64,000 nt of DNA from Acidobacteriota bacterium (GTDB taxonomy: Bacteria > Acidobacteriota > Terriglobia > Terriglobales > Acidobacteriaceae), in assembly GCA_003225555.1 (NCBI GenBank), contig QIAM01000001.1, positions 60,894-124,893 of the forward strand, written 5' to 3'. How positions within the stretch are numbered: the first letter of the stretch is position 1; each line of letters opens with the position of its first letter. The notes under the pieces were generated by a model that did not search any database, was not told the DNA's origin, and saw only the letters and a program-made list of their open reading frames with translations. This document shows positions 53,437 through 61,023 of this stretch, piece by piece. The position numbers were made by a program, and so were the translations under genes.

Positions 53437-53733
53437 TCACCGCCGGCGTGTCGCTTTTACGCCTCGTGAGATTTTCGCAAGCGCACGAGTGTATGCGGTG
53501 ATGGTTTTAGGAATAGCCTCGCTGTAGACGAACTGCCCTTCGCGGCGGCAGATGATGAGATTGGCCTCGCTGAGCACCTTGAGATGATGCGAGACAGTCG
53601 CGGCCGTGAGGCCACTCCTAGAGACGATCTCGCCACAGTTGATGGGGGTCGCTGCTGAGATATCCTCAAAGATCCCAAGGCGGGTCTCATCCGCCAGAGC
53701 TTTCGATATTTTCTCAACTTCAGAACGGTCCAT
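53437..53733 (-). CDS. ArsR-family winged-helix regulator
   Basis: A 98-aa ArsR/SmtB regulator from MDRSEVEKISKALAD at 53733 (an upstream ATG at 53760 is possible). The helix-turn-helix reads GEIVSRSGLTAATVSHHLKVLSEANLI, with ADETRLGIFEDI before it. No cysteine metal site (ELCVC) is seen, so it probably senses something other than arsenite-type metals. It is divergent from the SDR gene (195-bp gap) and may control it. The track ORF extends far into the opposite-strand SDR gene and is mostly shadow. Confidence 0.85.
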   Translation of the reverse strand: MDRSEVEKISKALADETRLGIFEDISAATPINCGEIVSRSGLTAATVSHHLKVLSEANLIICRREGQFVYSEAIPKTITAYTRALAKISRGVKATRRR

Positions 53734-53928
53734 AGGCAATCTAGAGTGTAGCGAAGTCATTGTGTTGTTGCCATAGAGCAAAACGGTTATTTGGCAAGGA
53801 CTTTCATAAAACTGCATCCGAATACTTCGATATTCATCTAAGTGTCTAAATTTGATTGGAGCCCGGAGGCCACGAAGCGGTGTTCCGAGAGTCCAGTCAG
53901 ACAATTCCGCAGAAAGCAGGAGACTGAC

Positions 53929-54678
53929 ATGAAAAGGCTCGAAGGAAAAGTGGCGGTAGTAACCGGCGGGAATAGCGGCATCGGCCTCGCGACGGCCATC
54001 CGCTTCCAGGAAGAAGGCGCGAAAGTGGCCATCCTGGGACGAAGCCGAAAAACGCTGGATGAAGCAGTGAAGACCATCGGAAACGGCGTGGTGGCAGTCC
54101 AGGGCGACGTTTCCAATTTCGCGGACGTGGACAAGCTGTACGCAGAGGTTTCGCAAAAGCTGGGCAAAATCGACGTCCTGTTCGTGAATGCAGGCGTGGC
54201 GAAGTTTGTCCCGTTTGCCGAGACTTCGGAAAGCACCTACGACGAACAATTCGATATCAATATCAAAGGAGCATACTTCACCATCCAGAAAGCCCTGCCG
54301 CTGCTGAATGACGGCGCGTCGATCATCCTGAATACCAGCGTTGTAGACCAAAAAGGTACGGCGGGGGCCAGCGCCTATGCGGCAACCAAAGCGGCGTTGC
54401 GCTCCTTGGCGCGAACGACAGCCGCGGAGCTGGCGGGGCGCGGCATCCGCGTCAACACGGTTGCGCCAGGGCCGATCGTTACGCCGATCCTTGGGAGGAG
54501 CGGGCTGCCAAAGGAGGCCGTCGATGAATTTGCAAAGGGGATTACCGCACAGATTCCGATGAAGCGCTTTGGACAGCCTGAAGAAGTGGCAGGCGCCGTA
54601 GCATTCTTGGCCTCGCAAGATGCGTCGTATATCACAGGCGTGGAAATCAACGTCGACGGCGGGCTGGGACAAATCTAA
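53929..54678 (+). CDS. Short-chain dehydrogenase/reductase
   Basis: A classical SDR of 249 aa from MKRLEGKVAVVTGG at 53929 (GCAGGAGA upstream). The NAD(P) loop TGGNSGIGLATAIRFQEEG, VNAGVAKF, the catalytic Ser of ILNTSVVDQ and YAATKAALR (YxxxK) are present, with VAPGPIVTPIL and a C-terminal GVEINVDGGLGQI. The basic residue after the first beta strand (GRSRK) suggests NADPH preference, by inference. The substrate is unknown. The track start at 53842 adds 29 residues. Confidence 0.9.
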   Translation: MKRLEGKVAVVTGGNSGIGLATAIRFQEEGAKVAILGRSRKTLDEAVKTIGNGVVAVQGDVSNFADVDKLYAEVSQKLGKIDVLFVNAGVAKFVPFAETSESTYDEQFDINIKGAYFTIQKALPLLNDGASIILNTSVVDQKGTAGASAYAATKAALRSLARTTAAELAGRGIRVNTVAPGPIVTPILGRSGLPKEAVDEFAKGITAQIPMKRFGQPEEVAGAVAFLASQDASYITGVEINVDGGLGQI

Positions 54679-54758
54679 GAGCCGGGGACGGTTGCCGGTT
54701 GGGAGTTGGAGTGAAGGAACGTAGCTCGTGCGGCGCGGGCGCCCTCGTCCGCGGCTTT

Positions 54759-54791
54759 ATCGGGGCGGCGCAAGCCGCCCCGATTTGTTTT
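54759..54791 (+). terminator. Terminator of the SDR gene (repeat-derived)
   Basis: An 11-bp perfect stem (ATCGGGGCGGC / GCCGCCCCGAT, 4-nt loop) followed by TTGTTTT, lying between the convergent SDR and cupin genes. It is part of a repeat unit (cggcgcgggcg...) shared with 52829-52882 and, in part, 33789-33813. Confidence 0.8.
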
Positions 54792-54825
54792 CAGGACCGA
54801 GGTACGGAGGGAAAGGGCACCTGCC

Positions 54826-55260
54826 TTACTTCGTGTCTGATTTCGTTTCCGATTTCGTCTCTGATTTCATTTTCGACTTCGCGGTCTTGGCCGCGTGGCC
54901 ATTCAGTTCGACCAAAATCAGGTCCATTCCATTATCGCCCGTGTTCTCCGGCAAGTGAGTGACGGCAGCTTCGTACTGTGCTTCGCCTGCCTTGGCGGTG
55001 AAGTCCTGCTTCTTCCCGTCCGGAAAAGTGAACGTCCCCTTGCTGTCGTTGAGGAAAACCACTGCCAGGTTGGGATGGCTGTGCATGACCGACTTCTCGT
55101 GCGCACCGTAGTGCACCTTCAGAATTCGTACATGGTCGTTTTCGCTGACGACTGTGTAATGTTTGGGATCCACCTTAACCGCGTCCTGAGCCATAACCAT
55201 CGAGCCCAGGCCGAGGCACACCGCCACACTACAAAGCGCTATTTGCACTCGCATGTTCAT
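54826..55260 (-). CDS. Exported cupin-domain protein
   Basis: A 144-aa protein with a signal peptide (IALCSVAVCLGLGSMVMAQ; starts at 55260 or 55254). The cupin core reads VRILKVHYGAHEKSVMHSHPNLAVVFLNDSKGTF, with a metal-binding-type HSHP, and GEAQYEAAVTHLPEN. The C-terminus is a Lys/Ser/Glu/Thr repeat (KSETKSETKSDTK). No catalytic reaction can be assigned from a single cupin. It may be periplasmic. Confidence 0.8.
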   Translation of the reverse strand: MNMRVQIALCSVAVCLGLGSMVMAQDAVKVDPKHYTVVSENDHVRILKVHYGAHEKSVMHSHPNLAVVFLNDSKGTFTFPDGKKQDFTAKAGEAQYEAAVTHLPENTGDNGMDLILVELNGHAAKTAKSKMKSETKSETKSDTK

Positions 55261-55377
55261 CTCTCCTTGAATTTTCTTGGGATTGAAACCGCGCCAACCG
55301 TACTCCGCGCTTAGGGCAATGTCAAATTAAGAACGTCTCAGCAAGGACGACAGACTTGGGCTTCCCGTTATTGCGGA

Positions 55378-55932
55378 CTACGATGCCGCTCGCGAATTCT
55401 CCCACGCTCGCACTCGCGGCCACCATCGGCTCACGTTCCGGCAATACTCGTCGTAGTCCGCACCAAATTTTCTGCGCAGCGTCGGCTCTTCATAAAACAT
55501 CACGAACAGATGTATGCCCAGCGCAACGGCCACCACCGCAGCAATCGCCACCGGATTGGCATGTCCAAAAATCACCCACAGCCCGATCCACCCGGCAGCG
55601 AAGCCCACGTACATCGGGTTCCGCACATACCGGTAGAAGCCCACCACCACCAATCGCTGTGGCGGAGCAACCGGCACCGGAGTGCCACGGCCCGTCCACC
55701 CGAAGTCCCAGATGCAGCGCAGCGCCACCGCAAATCCCAGCACCGACGGAATTGCCGCCAGCCATCGCCAACGCGCCGCTCCCGCCGTTTCCACCCGGAA
55801 TCCCAGCCACCGCGGCAGCAGCCAGAACCACAACGAGAAGAACGCTGCACCCACCGCCAGCGACGCCACCGCCGTTAGCCATCGATTCCCGTGTTCGACC
55901 GCCGCAACGCTCCTAATCTGTCCCTGCGACAT
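55378..55932 (-). CDS. ICMT/PEMT-like membrane methyltransferase
   Basis: A 184-aa membrane protein from MSQGQIRSVAAVEHGN at 55932 (GGAG, 6 nt upstream). Several hydrophobic helices precede the SAM-binding signature GFYRYVRNPMYVGFAAGWIGL, and FYEEPTLRRKFGADYDEYCRNVSRWWPR is the typical C-terminal block of isoprenylcysteine-carboxyl / phospholipid methyltransferase-like proteins. The substrate in bacteria is uncertain. It is the last gene of a four-gene minus-strand operon headed by an ECF sigma factor; the preceding stop codon overlaps an upstream TTG (TTGA), so a longer form (55962) is possible. Confidence 0.85.
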   Translation of the reverse strand: MSQGQIRSVAAVEHGNRWLTAVASLAVGAAFFSLWFWLLPRWLGFRVETAGAARWRWLAAIPSVLGFAVALRCIWDFGWTGRGTPVPVAPPQRLVVVGFYRYVRNPMYVGFAAGWIGLWVIFGHANPVAIAAVVAVALGIHLFVMFYEEPTLRRKFGADYDEYCRNVSRWWPRVRAWENSRAAS

Positions 55933-55958
55933 AAGGTCTCCGTGTTGCCCAAACGATT

Positions 55959-56408
55959 TCAATCCACAATCCCCGCGACACGATTGAAGAATCCGATCAG
56001 ATACTTCCAGATCAGGTAATACACGATCAGCGCGACGGGAAACACCCCCGCCAGATGAACGTACTGAACCTCCACCGCCCGGAAATAGAGCAAGCCGCGC
56101 TGCGTGACCTCGAGGAAGCCGAGCAATCGCCCTAAGAGGAATCCCGCCGGCGCGAGGATAAAAGGAAGAATCGCACCATGAACCCCCAGCGGTAAGTGTG
56201 TGCGCTCGCGCGAAGCCAGGTACAGCATGTTCCAGACACCGAACAGGTTTGGAAGAATCGCCATCGGAAAAATAATGACCCGCTCCACCGGGATCGGCAC
56301 GTCATATACAAACCGCGCAACATTGAACAGCGTCAGAGCTACCAGCAACAACGGCGTCGGCACCGAGATTCCCGCCATGTAGGCCCGCAAGTACGGATGA
56401 CTATTCAT
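55959..56408 (-). CDS. Polytopic membrane protein, hypothetical
   Basis: A 149-aa protein from MNSHPYLRAYMAG at 56408 (AAGGAG upstream) with about four hydrophobic helices (VPTPLLLVALTLFNVARFVY, IIFPMAILPNLFGVWNMLYLA, LPFILAPAGFLLGRLLGFL, VFPVALIVYYLIWKYLIGF). No family is recognised. It lies between the small membrane protein and the methyltransferase of the ECF operon, suggesting an envelope-stress role, by context only. Confidence 0.75.
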   Translation of the reverse strand: MNSHPYLRAYMAGISVPTPLLLVALTLFNVARFVYDVPIPVERVIIFPMAILPNLFGVWNMLYLASRERTHLPLGVHGAILPFILAPAGFLLGRLLGFLEVTQRGLLYFRAVEVQYVHLAGVFPVALIVYYLIWKYLIGFFNRVAGIVD

Positions 56409-56419
56409 AACGCTCCTTA

Positions 56420-56638
56420 CTACAAGTGGTACGCAAACACCAGGATCAGTTGCGGAAAGAACAGCAACACCCCCGCGCTCACTCCAATCAACGCCCAGTC
56501 GTACCAGGGCACGCGGGTTGGACGGGCCGCGAGTTTGCGCAACACCGCAGGCCACAGATCCCGTCCCAGTTCCCGATTGATGGGTGGGAACGCTTGCTTC
56601 AAAGCCTCGCGAATCTCTCGCTCATCGTGTTCGCTCAT
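56420..56638 (-). CDS. Small single-pass membrane protein, possible anti-sigma factor
   Basis: A 72-aa protein with a charged cytoplasmic N-terminus (MSEHDEREIREALKQAFPPINRELGRDLWPAVLRKL) and one C-terminal membrane helix (WALIGVSAGVLLFFPQLILVFAY). It begins 10 bp after the ECF sigma gene. This position is normally taken by the anti-sigma factor, but no zinc-finger (HxxxCxxC) is present, so the sigma-binding mode would differ. Anti-sigma function is an inference. Confidence 0.75.
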   Translation of the reverse strand: MSEHDEREIREALKQAFPPINRELGRDLWPAVLRKLAARPTRVPWYDWALIGVSAGVLLFFPQLILVFAYHL

Positions 56639-56648
56639 TTCCTTACCC

Positions 56649-57182
56649 TCATGTCCTTTCGACCAGGTCCTGACTTCTAAAGCGGTCCAATCGTTTGCGC
56701 AGGATGCGCACCGCGCGAAACACTCGCAGCTTCACCGCGCCCACCGACGTCCCTAAAGCCTCCGCAATTTCCTCGTAAGGACGTTCTTCCACCAGCGCCA
56801 GCGTTGCTGCCACCTGCAGCTTCGCCGGTAGTCCGCGAAACGCCCGCTGGATTCCCTCCCGCATCTCGCGCCGCAGCACTGGATCCGGACGCGCCTCGCC
56901 CGCCAGCTCATCCACCAAACTCTGTTCTGGACGCCGTCGCTTGAGGTGATCAAGCGCCAGGTTGGTGGCGATGCGCCGCGCCCAGCCCGCGAAGTTCCCC
57001 TCCGCCCTGAACTGCGTACGCGCCCGGTACATCCGCCAGAACGTCTCCACCGTCAGATCCTCCGCCACTCCCGGATCGCGCACGACGCGCACAATCCACC
57101 CATACACCTCGCCCTGAAACTGCCGGACGAGCGTCTCGAAAGCATCGATCTCACCAAGCGCAAATCGCTGGAGCAGATCCAT
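56649..57182 (-). CDS. ECF RNA polymerase sigma factor
   Basis: A 177-aa sigma-70-family factor: region 2 (DLTVETFWRMYRARTQFRAEGNFAGWARRIATNLALDHLKRRR) and region 4 (PAKLQVAATLALVEERPYEEIAEALGTSVGAVKLRVFRAVRILRKRL). It redirects RNA polymerase to its own regulon. It is the first gene of a four-gene operon. No zinc-finger anti-sigma is adjacent. The promoter upstream was not identified. Confidence 0.93.
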   Translation of the reverse strand: MDLLQRFALGEIDAFETLVRQFQGEVYGWIVRVVRDPGVAEDLTVETFWRMYRARTQFRAEGNFAGWARRIATNLALDHLKRRRPEQSLVDELAGEARPDPVLRREMREGIQRAFRGLPAKLQVAATLALVEERPYEEIAEALGTSVGAVKLRVFRAVRILRKRLDRFRSQDLVERT

Positions 57183-57295
57183 GAACTTCTCTATTCTGTA
57201 TTACTGACAGCGGAGCAGGCAGGTTACAAGCTTTTTCGGGCCCGGCGAAGACCCAAGACAGCACGCTCCTGATTTGTGGCAGGCGTCACACCGGG

Positions 57296-57315
57296 GGGGC
57301 GGCTTACGCCGCCCC
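57296..57315. repeat. GGGGCGGC hairpin
   Basis: A perfect 8-bp stem (GGGGCGGC-ttac-GCCGCCCC), a further member of the GGGGCGGC class, in the gap between the 57376 gene and the ECF sigma start. Confidence 0.5.
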
Positions 57316-57375
57316 GTTCGGTGCGATGGGGGTGGGGCAGATCAGGAAACTTGCCGGGCGCGCGCCGGCCGTTGA

Positions 57376-58194
57376 CTATCGATGCGCCGCTAGCGAAGTC
57401 GCCGCATAGCGGCCTTGCTCAGCCCAGAGACGTACCTGTTGTTCCACCGAGAAGCGTTCCGCCGCCGGCTGGAAGAACTTGGATTCCAGCGAGAACGCGT
57501 GCGCCTCCAGCGGGACCGTGAAATGCAGCTTTGTATTCACAAAGCTGCGCACGAATAACTCGGAATATCGTTCCAGCCCGAGAACCTGGAACTGGACCGC
57601 GTGCACCAGAGCGTGGAACAGAGATCGTTCGATGAGCTTCTCGTTGAACACCAGTACATCGAGAAACGTCAGCGAGCTCATGTGAGCGATCTCGGGCAGG
57701 TTGGCGAACCCCAGGGCTCTCGCCTCGGCGTAAAACGATGGGTAAGGGACGCGCTCTCCGTTGAGCTGCACGATACGCACCTCGTCCAACAGCGCCGGAG
57801 AAAAGTAGGGCCACATCGCGGCCTTGAGATCACGAGTGAGCGCCACTCCCGAAGGTAAGTATCGCTCCCGCTGCTCGCGCAGATAGGCGCAGACCAGGCT
57901 CACCGCCTCCAGCACTCGCTCTTCGCTAAGCCTAACGGCGGTCTCGGGGGCGCCGTCCGCCTGCTGAATCTTCTTCTCGATGGAGTTGTAAAACTCGCGG
58001 AGAGAGTTAGCCGCCTCGACGGACTTGCGCAGCACATCGCGCTGGCCAAAGCGAGCCAGATCGTCAGTGGAAAACCGCAGGCGAAGCTGATAAGTGGCAC
58101 AGTGTGCGCTAAGAAGTTCCAGCTCGGCGTGCCGCAGCTCCGCATTCATCTCGAGGATCGAAACTCTGTCCTCGGGGTCATGCCACGAATACAT
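57376..58194 (-). CDS. Hypothetical protein with degenerate HxxxH peptidase-like motif
   Basis: A 272-aa protein from MYSWHDPEDRVSILEM at 58194. The N-terminal half is helical. The C-terminal half has FHALVHAVQFQVLGLERYSELFVRSFV, the layout of HExxH zinc peptidases (HxxxHxxQ) with the catalytic Glu replaced by Ala, and later PLEAHAFSLESKFF, in which the Glu could be the third ligand. It could be an inactive peptidase or metal-binding protein; activity is doubtful. It is divergent from a TetR regulator with a shared promoter/operator at 58411-58444. Family not recognised. Confidence 0.7.
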   Translation of the reverse strand: MYSWHDPEDRVSILEMNAELRHAELELLSAHCATYQLRLRFSTDDLARFGQRDVLRKSVEAANSLREFYNSIEKKIQQADGAPETAVRLSEERVLEAVSLVCAYLREQRERYLPSGVALTRDLKAAMWPYFSPALLDEVRIVQLNGERVPYPSFYAEARALGFANLPEIAHMSSLTFLDVLVFNEKLIERSLFHALVHAVQFQVLGLERYSELFVRSFVNTKLHFTVPLEAHAFSLESKFFQPAAERFSVEQQVRLWAEQGRYAATSLAAHR

Positions 58195-58410
58195 CGACAA
58201 CTCCTGAATCCATTGGCCGCTGCACGGGGGGCAGGCCGTAAATTTGCTTACTTCGCTGCGTAAGCATCGTATCCATAACGGTCGAAGCGAGGCGTCCCTA
58301 GTGATCCTCGGTGAGTCTGGGATACTCCAGAATGAAGGGCCGGGTACTGGGAGACCCGGCGACTTCCTCACTTCACTTGCAAGAACTAACTTGGGGAGGG
58401 CCCGGAATTA

Positions 58411-58439
58411 TTTATACAGCGTTATGTGTACCATGTCAA
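58411..58439 (-). promoter_or_regulatory. Sigma70-type promoter of the 57376 gene
   Basis: On the minus strand TTGACA (58439-58434), 17-bp spacer, TATAAA (58416-58411), ~215 bp ahead of the gene start. A long leader would result. Confidence 0.6.
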
Positions 58440-58444
58440 CATAA
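58422..58444. promoter_or_regulatory. Candidate TetR operator
   Basis: Inverted repeat TTATGT-N11-ACATAA, overlapping the -35 box of the minus-strand promoter and lying 42 bp ahead of the TetR start codon. The position suits a regulator that controls itself and its divergent neighbour. Confidence 0.55.
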
Positions 58445-58485
58445 TAATCGGATATATTTCTCGGTCCAGCAAAACGCCCCGAGGG

Positions 58486-59076
58486 ATGAACAAGAGGATG
58501 CCGCGCCAGCCAGATCCGGGTTTGGAAGACCGCATTCTGAATGCAGCGCACACGCTGTGGAAGCGGGGCGGCGAGAAGGCGCTCACCATGCGCGCGGTGG
58601 CCCGCGCCGCGAAAACCAATACTCCGGCAGTCTATCGCCGTTTCAAGCACCGGCAGGACATCGTGCGCGCCCTGCTGCGCCGCACCCAAGACGACATTCG
58701 GAAGAGCCTCGAGGCCTGCCGTACCATCGAAGCGATGGGGGAGACTTACCTCGACTACGCTCTAAGCCACCCTCACGAGTACGAACTGTTTTATGCGAGC
58801 GTCCGGGTTTTTTCTCCGCCTTCGCGCGACGGCCGCCTGCGGCCCATCCGAGAAAGCCGGCCGAACCTGGGATTGATGGAGAAAAGACTGGCGGAGCGAC
58901 TGGGTGGCGCGCCCGAGGATCACACCCGGCTGGCGCTGGCGTTATGGGCGGTGGCGCATGGAACTGCCACCATGCTCCTCACCAAGGCGATTCCCTCCGG
59001 ACATGAAGCGGAACTCCGCGCCGCCTTTAGTGCCTCGGTGAAAGCCATGCTGCGCGGGGCATCCGGCATCTTCTGA
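58486..59076 (+). CDS. TetR-family transcriptional regulator
   Basis: A 196-aa TetR regulator from ATG 58486 (MNKRMPRQPDPGLEDR; GAGGG directly upstream; ATG 58498 possible). The N-terminal HTH is DRILNAAHTLWKRGGEKALTMRAVARAAKTNTPAVYRRFKHRQDIVRALL. The C-terminal ligand domain (ALALWAVAHGTATMLLTKAI) resembles WHG-type TetR C-domains. It is divergent from the HxxxH-motif gene and probably represses it through the palindrome between them. The ligand is unknown. Confidence 0.88.
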   Translation: MNKRMPRQPDPGLEDRILNAAHTLWKRGGEKALTMRAVARAAKTNTPAVYRRFKHRQDIVRALLRRTQDDIRKSLEACRTIEAMGETYLDYALSHPHEYELFYASVRVFSPPSRDGRLRPIRESRPNLGLMEKRLAERLGGAPEDHTRLALALWAVAHGTATMLLTKAIPSGHEAELRAAFSASVKAMLRGASGIF

Positions 59077-59579
59077 CTGCCAAGAAGCCGCTTCCGACCC
59101 AATCTTAGAACTCTCACCTAGAACTCTCACCTGCTTGACTCGCGCAATATTCCTTCCTGCCGATAGTAATCGCCCTCACCTGCTTGTCGCAGAAAAACGC
59201 CGACCGTCTCTGCTGCGACGAAGCATTCGCCTTCCTAGATAAATCCGAATTGATTCTCGACGAAAAACGGCTTCAGACCTCGGACCTCAGGCGTCGGGAA
59301 TCCCGATCTCATTTGGCTAAGGTCGGAGAGCTGAGGTGTGACGCCGATTGCGTCGAGAATCCGCAGTAATATACGGAGTAACCTTCGGTCAGTGCGGCGT
59401 CCTTGCGTTAACGGCGCCTTTCCATATTCACTGAAAATAAATCACTTATAGGCTGGAACTCTATACACCGTGGCGGAGTCTATGTTGAGTAGGTCCTGGT
59501 GCACTTGGAAGCTGGCCGGGCTGGGTCATTTTTTCAGGGCGCGTTGAGGTGGAAAATCCTATAATCAGGGGACGCCGCT
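59077..59579. other. Non-coding gap before the second ECF sigma gene
   Basis: A 503-bp stretch without a convincing gene. The short plus-strand ORF 59184-59369 has no ribosome site and poor codon pattern. A short string (agaactctcacct) is repeated in tandem at 59107-59131, and the right end holds the -10 box of the sigma gene. Confidence 0.5.
59560..59565 (+). promoter_or_regulatory. -10 box (TATAAT) of the second ECF sigma gene
   Basis: A perfect TATAAT lies 14 bp before the start codon, so the leader would be very short (about 8 nt). No good -35 box is visible at the expected distance, so an activator or a GC-type -35 may be involved. Confidence 0.5.
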
Positions 59580-60305
59580 ATGGCGGGAGCAACCACCTTG
59601 GGTGATTTAGCAAGCGCAATCGGAGGACGGTCAGAAGAGGCCGAGATCGTCGCGGAGTTGAAGGCCGGCTCGGAAGGAGCCTACGCCTGGCTGATTGGGG
59701 AATTTCAGCAGCCGGTGTATGGGCTGGTCTACCGGATCGTAAACGATCCGGCCGACGCGGCTGACACGACGCAGGATGTGTTCCTGAAAGTCTTTCGCGG
59801 CATGAAGCATTTTCATGGCGAGTCCAGCCTAAAGACGTGGATTTACCGCATCGCGCTGCATGAGGCGGCGAATCGCAGACGCTGGTGGTTTCGCCATAAG
59901 GCGCACGAGATGTCGATTGAACCAGCCGAGTCGGATGGCATCATAGGTGAGGGATCGATGCAGGCGGCACTGACCGATCACGCGGATTCCCCATTCGACA
60001 ATGCAGCGCACCGCGAGGTGCAGCGGCGAGTAGAGGCTGAGCTGATCAAGATGCCGGAGCCGTATCGCACCACGCTGATTTTGCGCGATCTGGAAGAGAT
60101 GTCTTACGAGGAGATTGCGGAAGTGTTGGAGATTTCGCTGGGAACGGTGAAGTCGCGGCTGACGCGTGGTCGGGAAGCTTTGCGGCAGCGGCTGGCGCCG
60201 TATGTCCGCGAAGCCGGAACAGAATTAGGGTTGACCGTACCCGACGATGACGGCCAACGGTCGAGGGTTGCTGGGGGGGGTAGAAGGGTCGAGGTGACTT
60301 CATGA
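59580..60305 (+). CDS. ECF RNA polymerase sigma factor
   Basis: A 241-aa ECF sigma factor. Region 2 (NDPADAADTTQDVFLKVFRGMKHFHGESSLKTWIYRIALHEAANRRR) and region 4 (PEPYRTTLILRDLEEMSYEEIAEVLEISLGTVKSRLTRGREALRQRL) are complete, and the linker between them is longer than usual (WWFRHKAHEMSIEP...). It is coupled by ATGA overlap to the zinc-finger anti-sigma gene, the classical arrangement for an envelope-stress regulon. Confidence 0.95.
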   Translation: MAGATTLGDLASAIGGRSEEAEIVAELKAGSEGAYAWLIGEFQQPVYGLVYRIVNDPADAADTTQDVFLKVFRGMKHFHGESSLKTWIYRIALHEAANRRRWWFRHKAHEMSIEPAESDGIIGEGSMQAALTDHADSPFDNAAHREVQRRVEAELIKMPEPYRTTLILRDLEEMSYEEIAEVLEISLGTVKSRLTRGREALRQRLAPYVREAGTELGLTVPDDDGQRSRVAGGGRRVEVTS

Positions 60306-61009
60306 GTGCACGGGACATGCAGTGCACACAACTAGAGATGAGATGCCGGGAAGCGAGGGCGCTCTTCTCACCATACCTGGATGGGGCAGTCACGGGCACG
60401 CAGATGCACGGACTGCAGGGACATCTGGCGAGCTGCGCGCCTTGCCATCGAAAGTATCAATCGCTTCGCCAGACACAGCAGTTGCTGTTCAGCGTGGGAC
60501 GGCCCAAAGCTCCGTCGGATCTGGGGCTGAAGTTGCGTCTTGCCATCTCGCGCGAAGCGGCCCAGGCGAAACGGCCGCCGTTGCAGGGATTGGCCGTGCG
60601 CCTGGAAAACGCCTTGCGGGCATTCATGGTTCCGGCAACTGCCGGCTTTCTGACTGCTCTGCTGCTGTTCGGAATCGCGATGGCTTACTTCATTGTGCCG
60701 GCTCCGGTGGAGGCGAAGAACGATGACGTGCCACTGGTGATGGTGAACACAGCGCCGGTGCTGCAGCAATCGGTGTTTAACTCGCTCACGATTGACGCGG
60801 ATTCGCTGGTGATCGAGGCCGACGTCGACGCTAATGGGCGCGTGCAGGACTATCGAATTCTCTCCGACTCGGACGACAAGCAGCTTCTGCCGCAGGTCAA
60901 GCAGATGCTGATCTTCACTACATTCCGACCGGCATACTCGTTTACCACGAACCGTCCGACTTCTGGACGCGCCGTGTTGTCATTTTCGAAGATCAGTGTG
61001 CGGGGCTAA
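60302..61009 (+). CDS. Zinc-finger anti-sigma factor with TonB-C-like periplasmic domain
   Basis: A 235-aa membrane protein overlapping the sigma gene by 4 bp. The cytoplasmic zinc finger (CREARALFSPYLDG...MHGLQGHLASCAPCHRKYQ) has the HxxxCxxC pattern of zf-HC2 anti-sigma factors and would hold the sigma factor. One membrane helix (VPATAGFLTALLLFGIAMAYFI) is followed by a periplasmic domain (LVIEADVDANGRVQDYRILSDSD ... FTTFRPAYSFTTNRPTSGRAVLSFS) that looks like a TonB C-terminal (energy-transducer-type) fold. That last assignment is by pattern and is uncertain. Confidence 0.85.
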   Translation: MSARDMQCTQLEMRCREARALFSPYLDGAVTGTQMHGLQGHLASCAPCHRKYQSLRQTQQLLFSVGRPKAPSDLGLKLRLAISREAAQAKRPPLQGLAVRLENALRAFMVPATAGFLTALLLFGIAMAYFIVPAPVEAKNDDVPLVMVNTAPVLQQSVFNSLTIDADSLVIEADVDANGRVQDYRILSDSDDKQLLPQVKQMLIFTTFRPAYSFTTNRPTSGRAVLSFSKISVRG

Positions 61010-61023
61010 AGGAGCTTCCGCCT

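Noticed and set aside
53734-54672. N-terminal ~313 residues of the 411-aa minus-strand ORF
   Set aside because: They are antisense to the SDR gene; only the ArsR part (53437-53733) is family-like.
59184-59369. 61-aa ORF in the gap before the second ECF gene
   Set aside because: No ribosome site, no conserved pattern and poor codon character.
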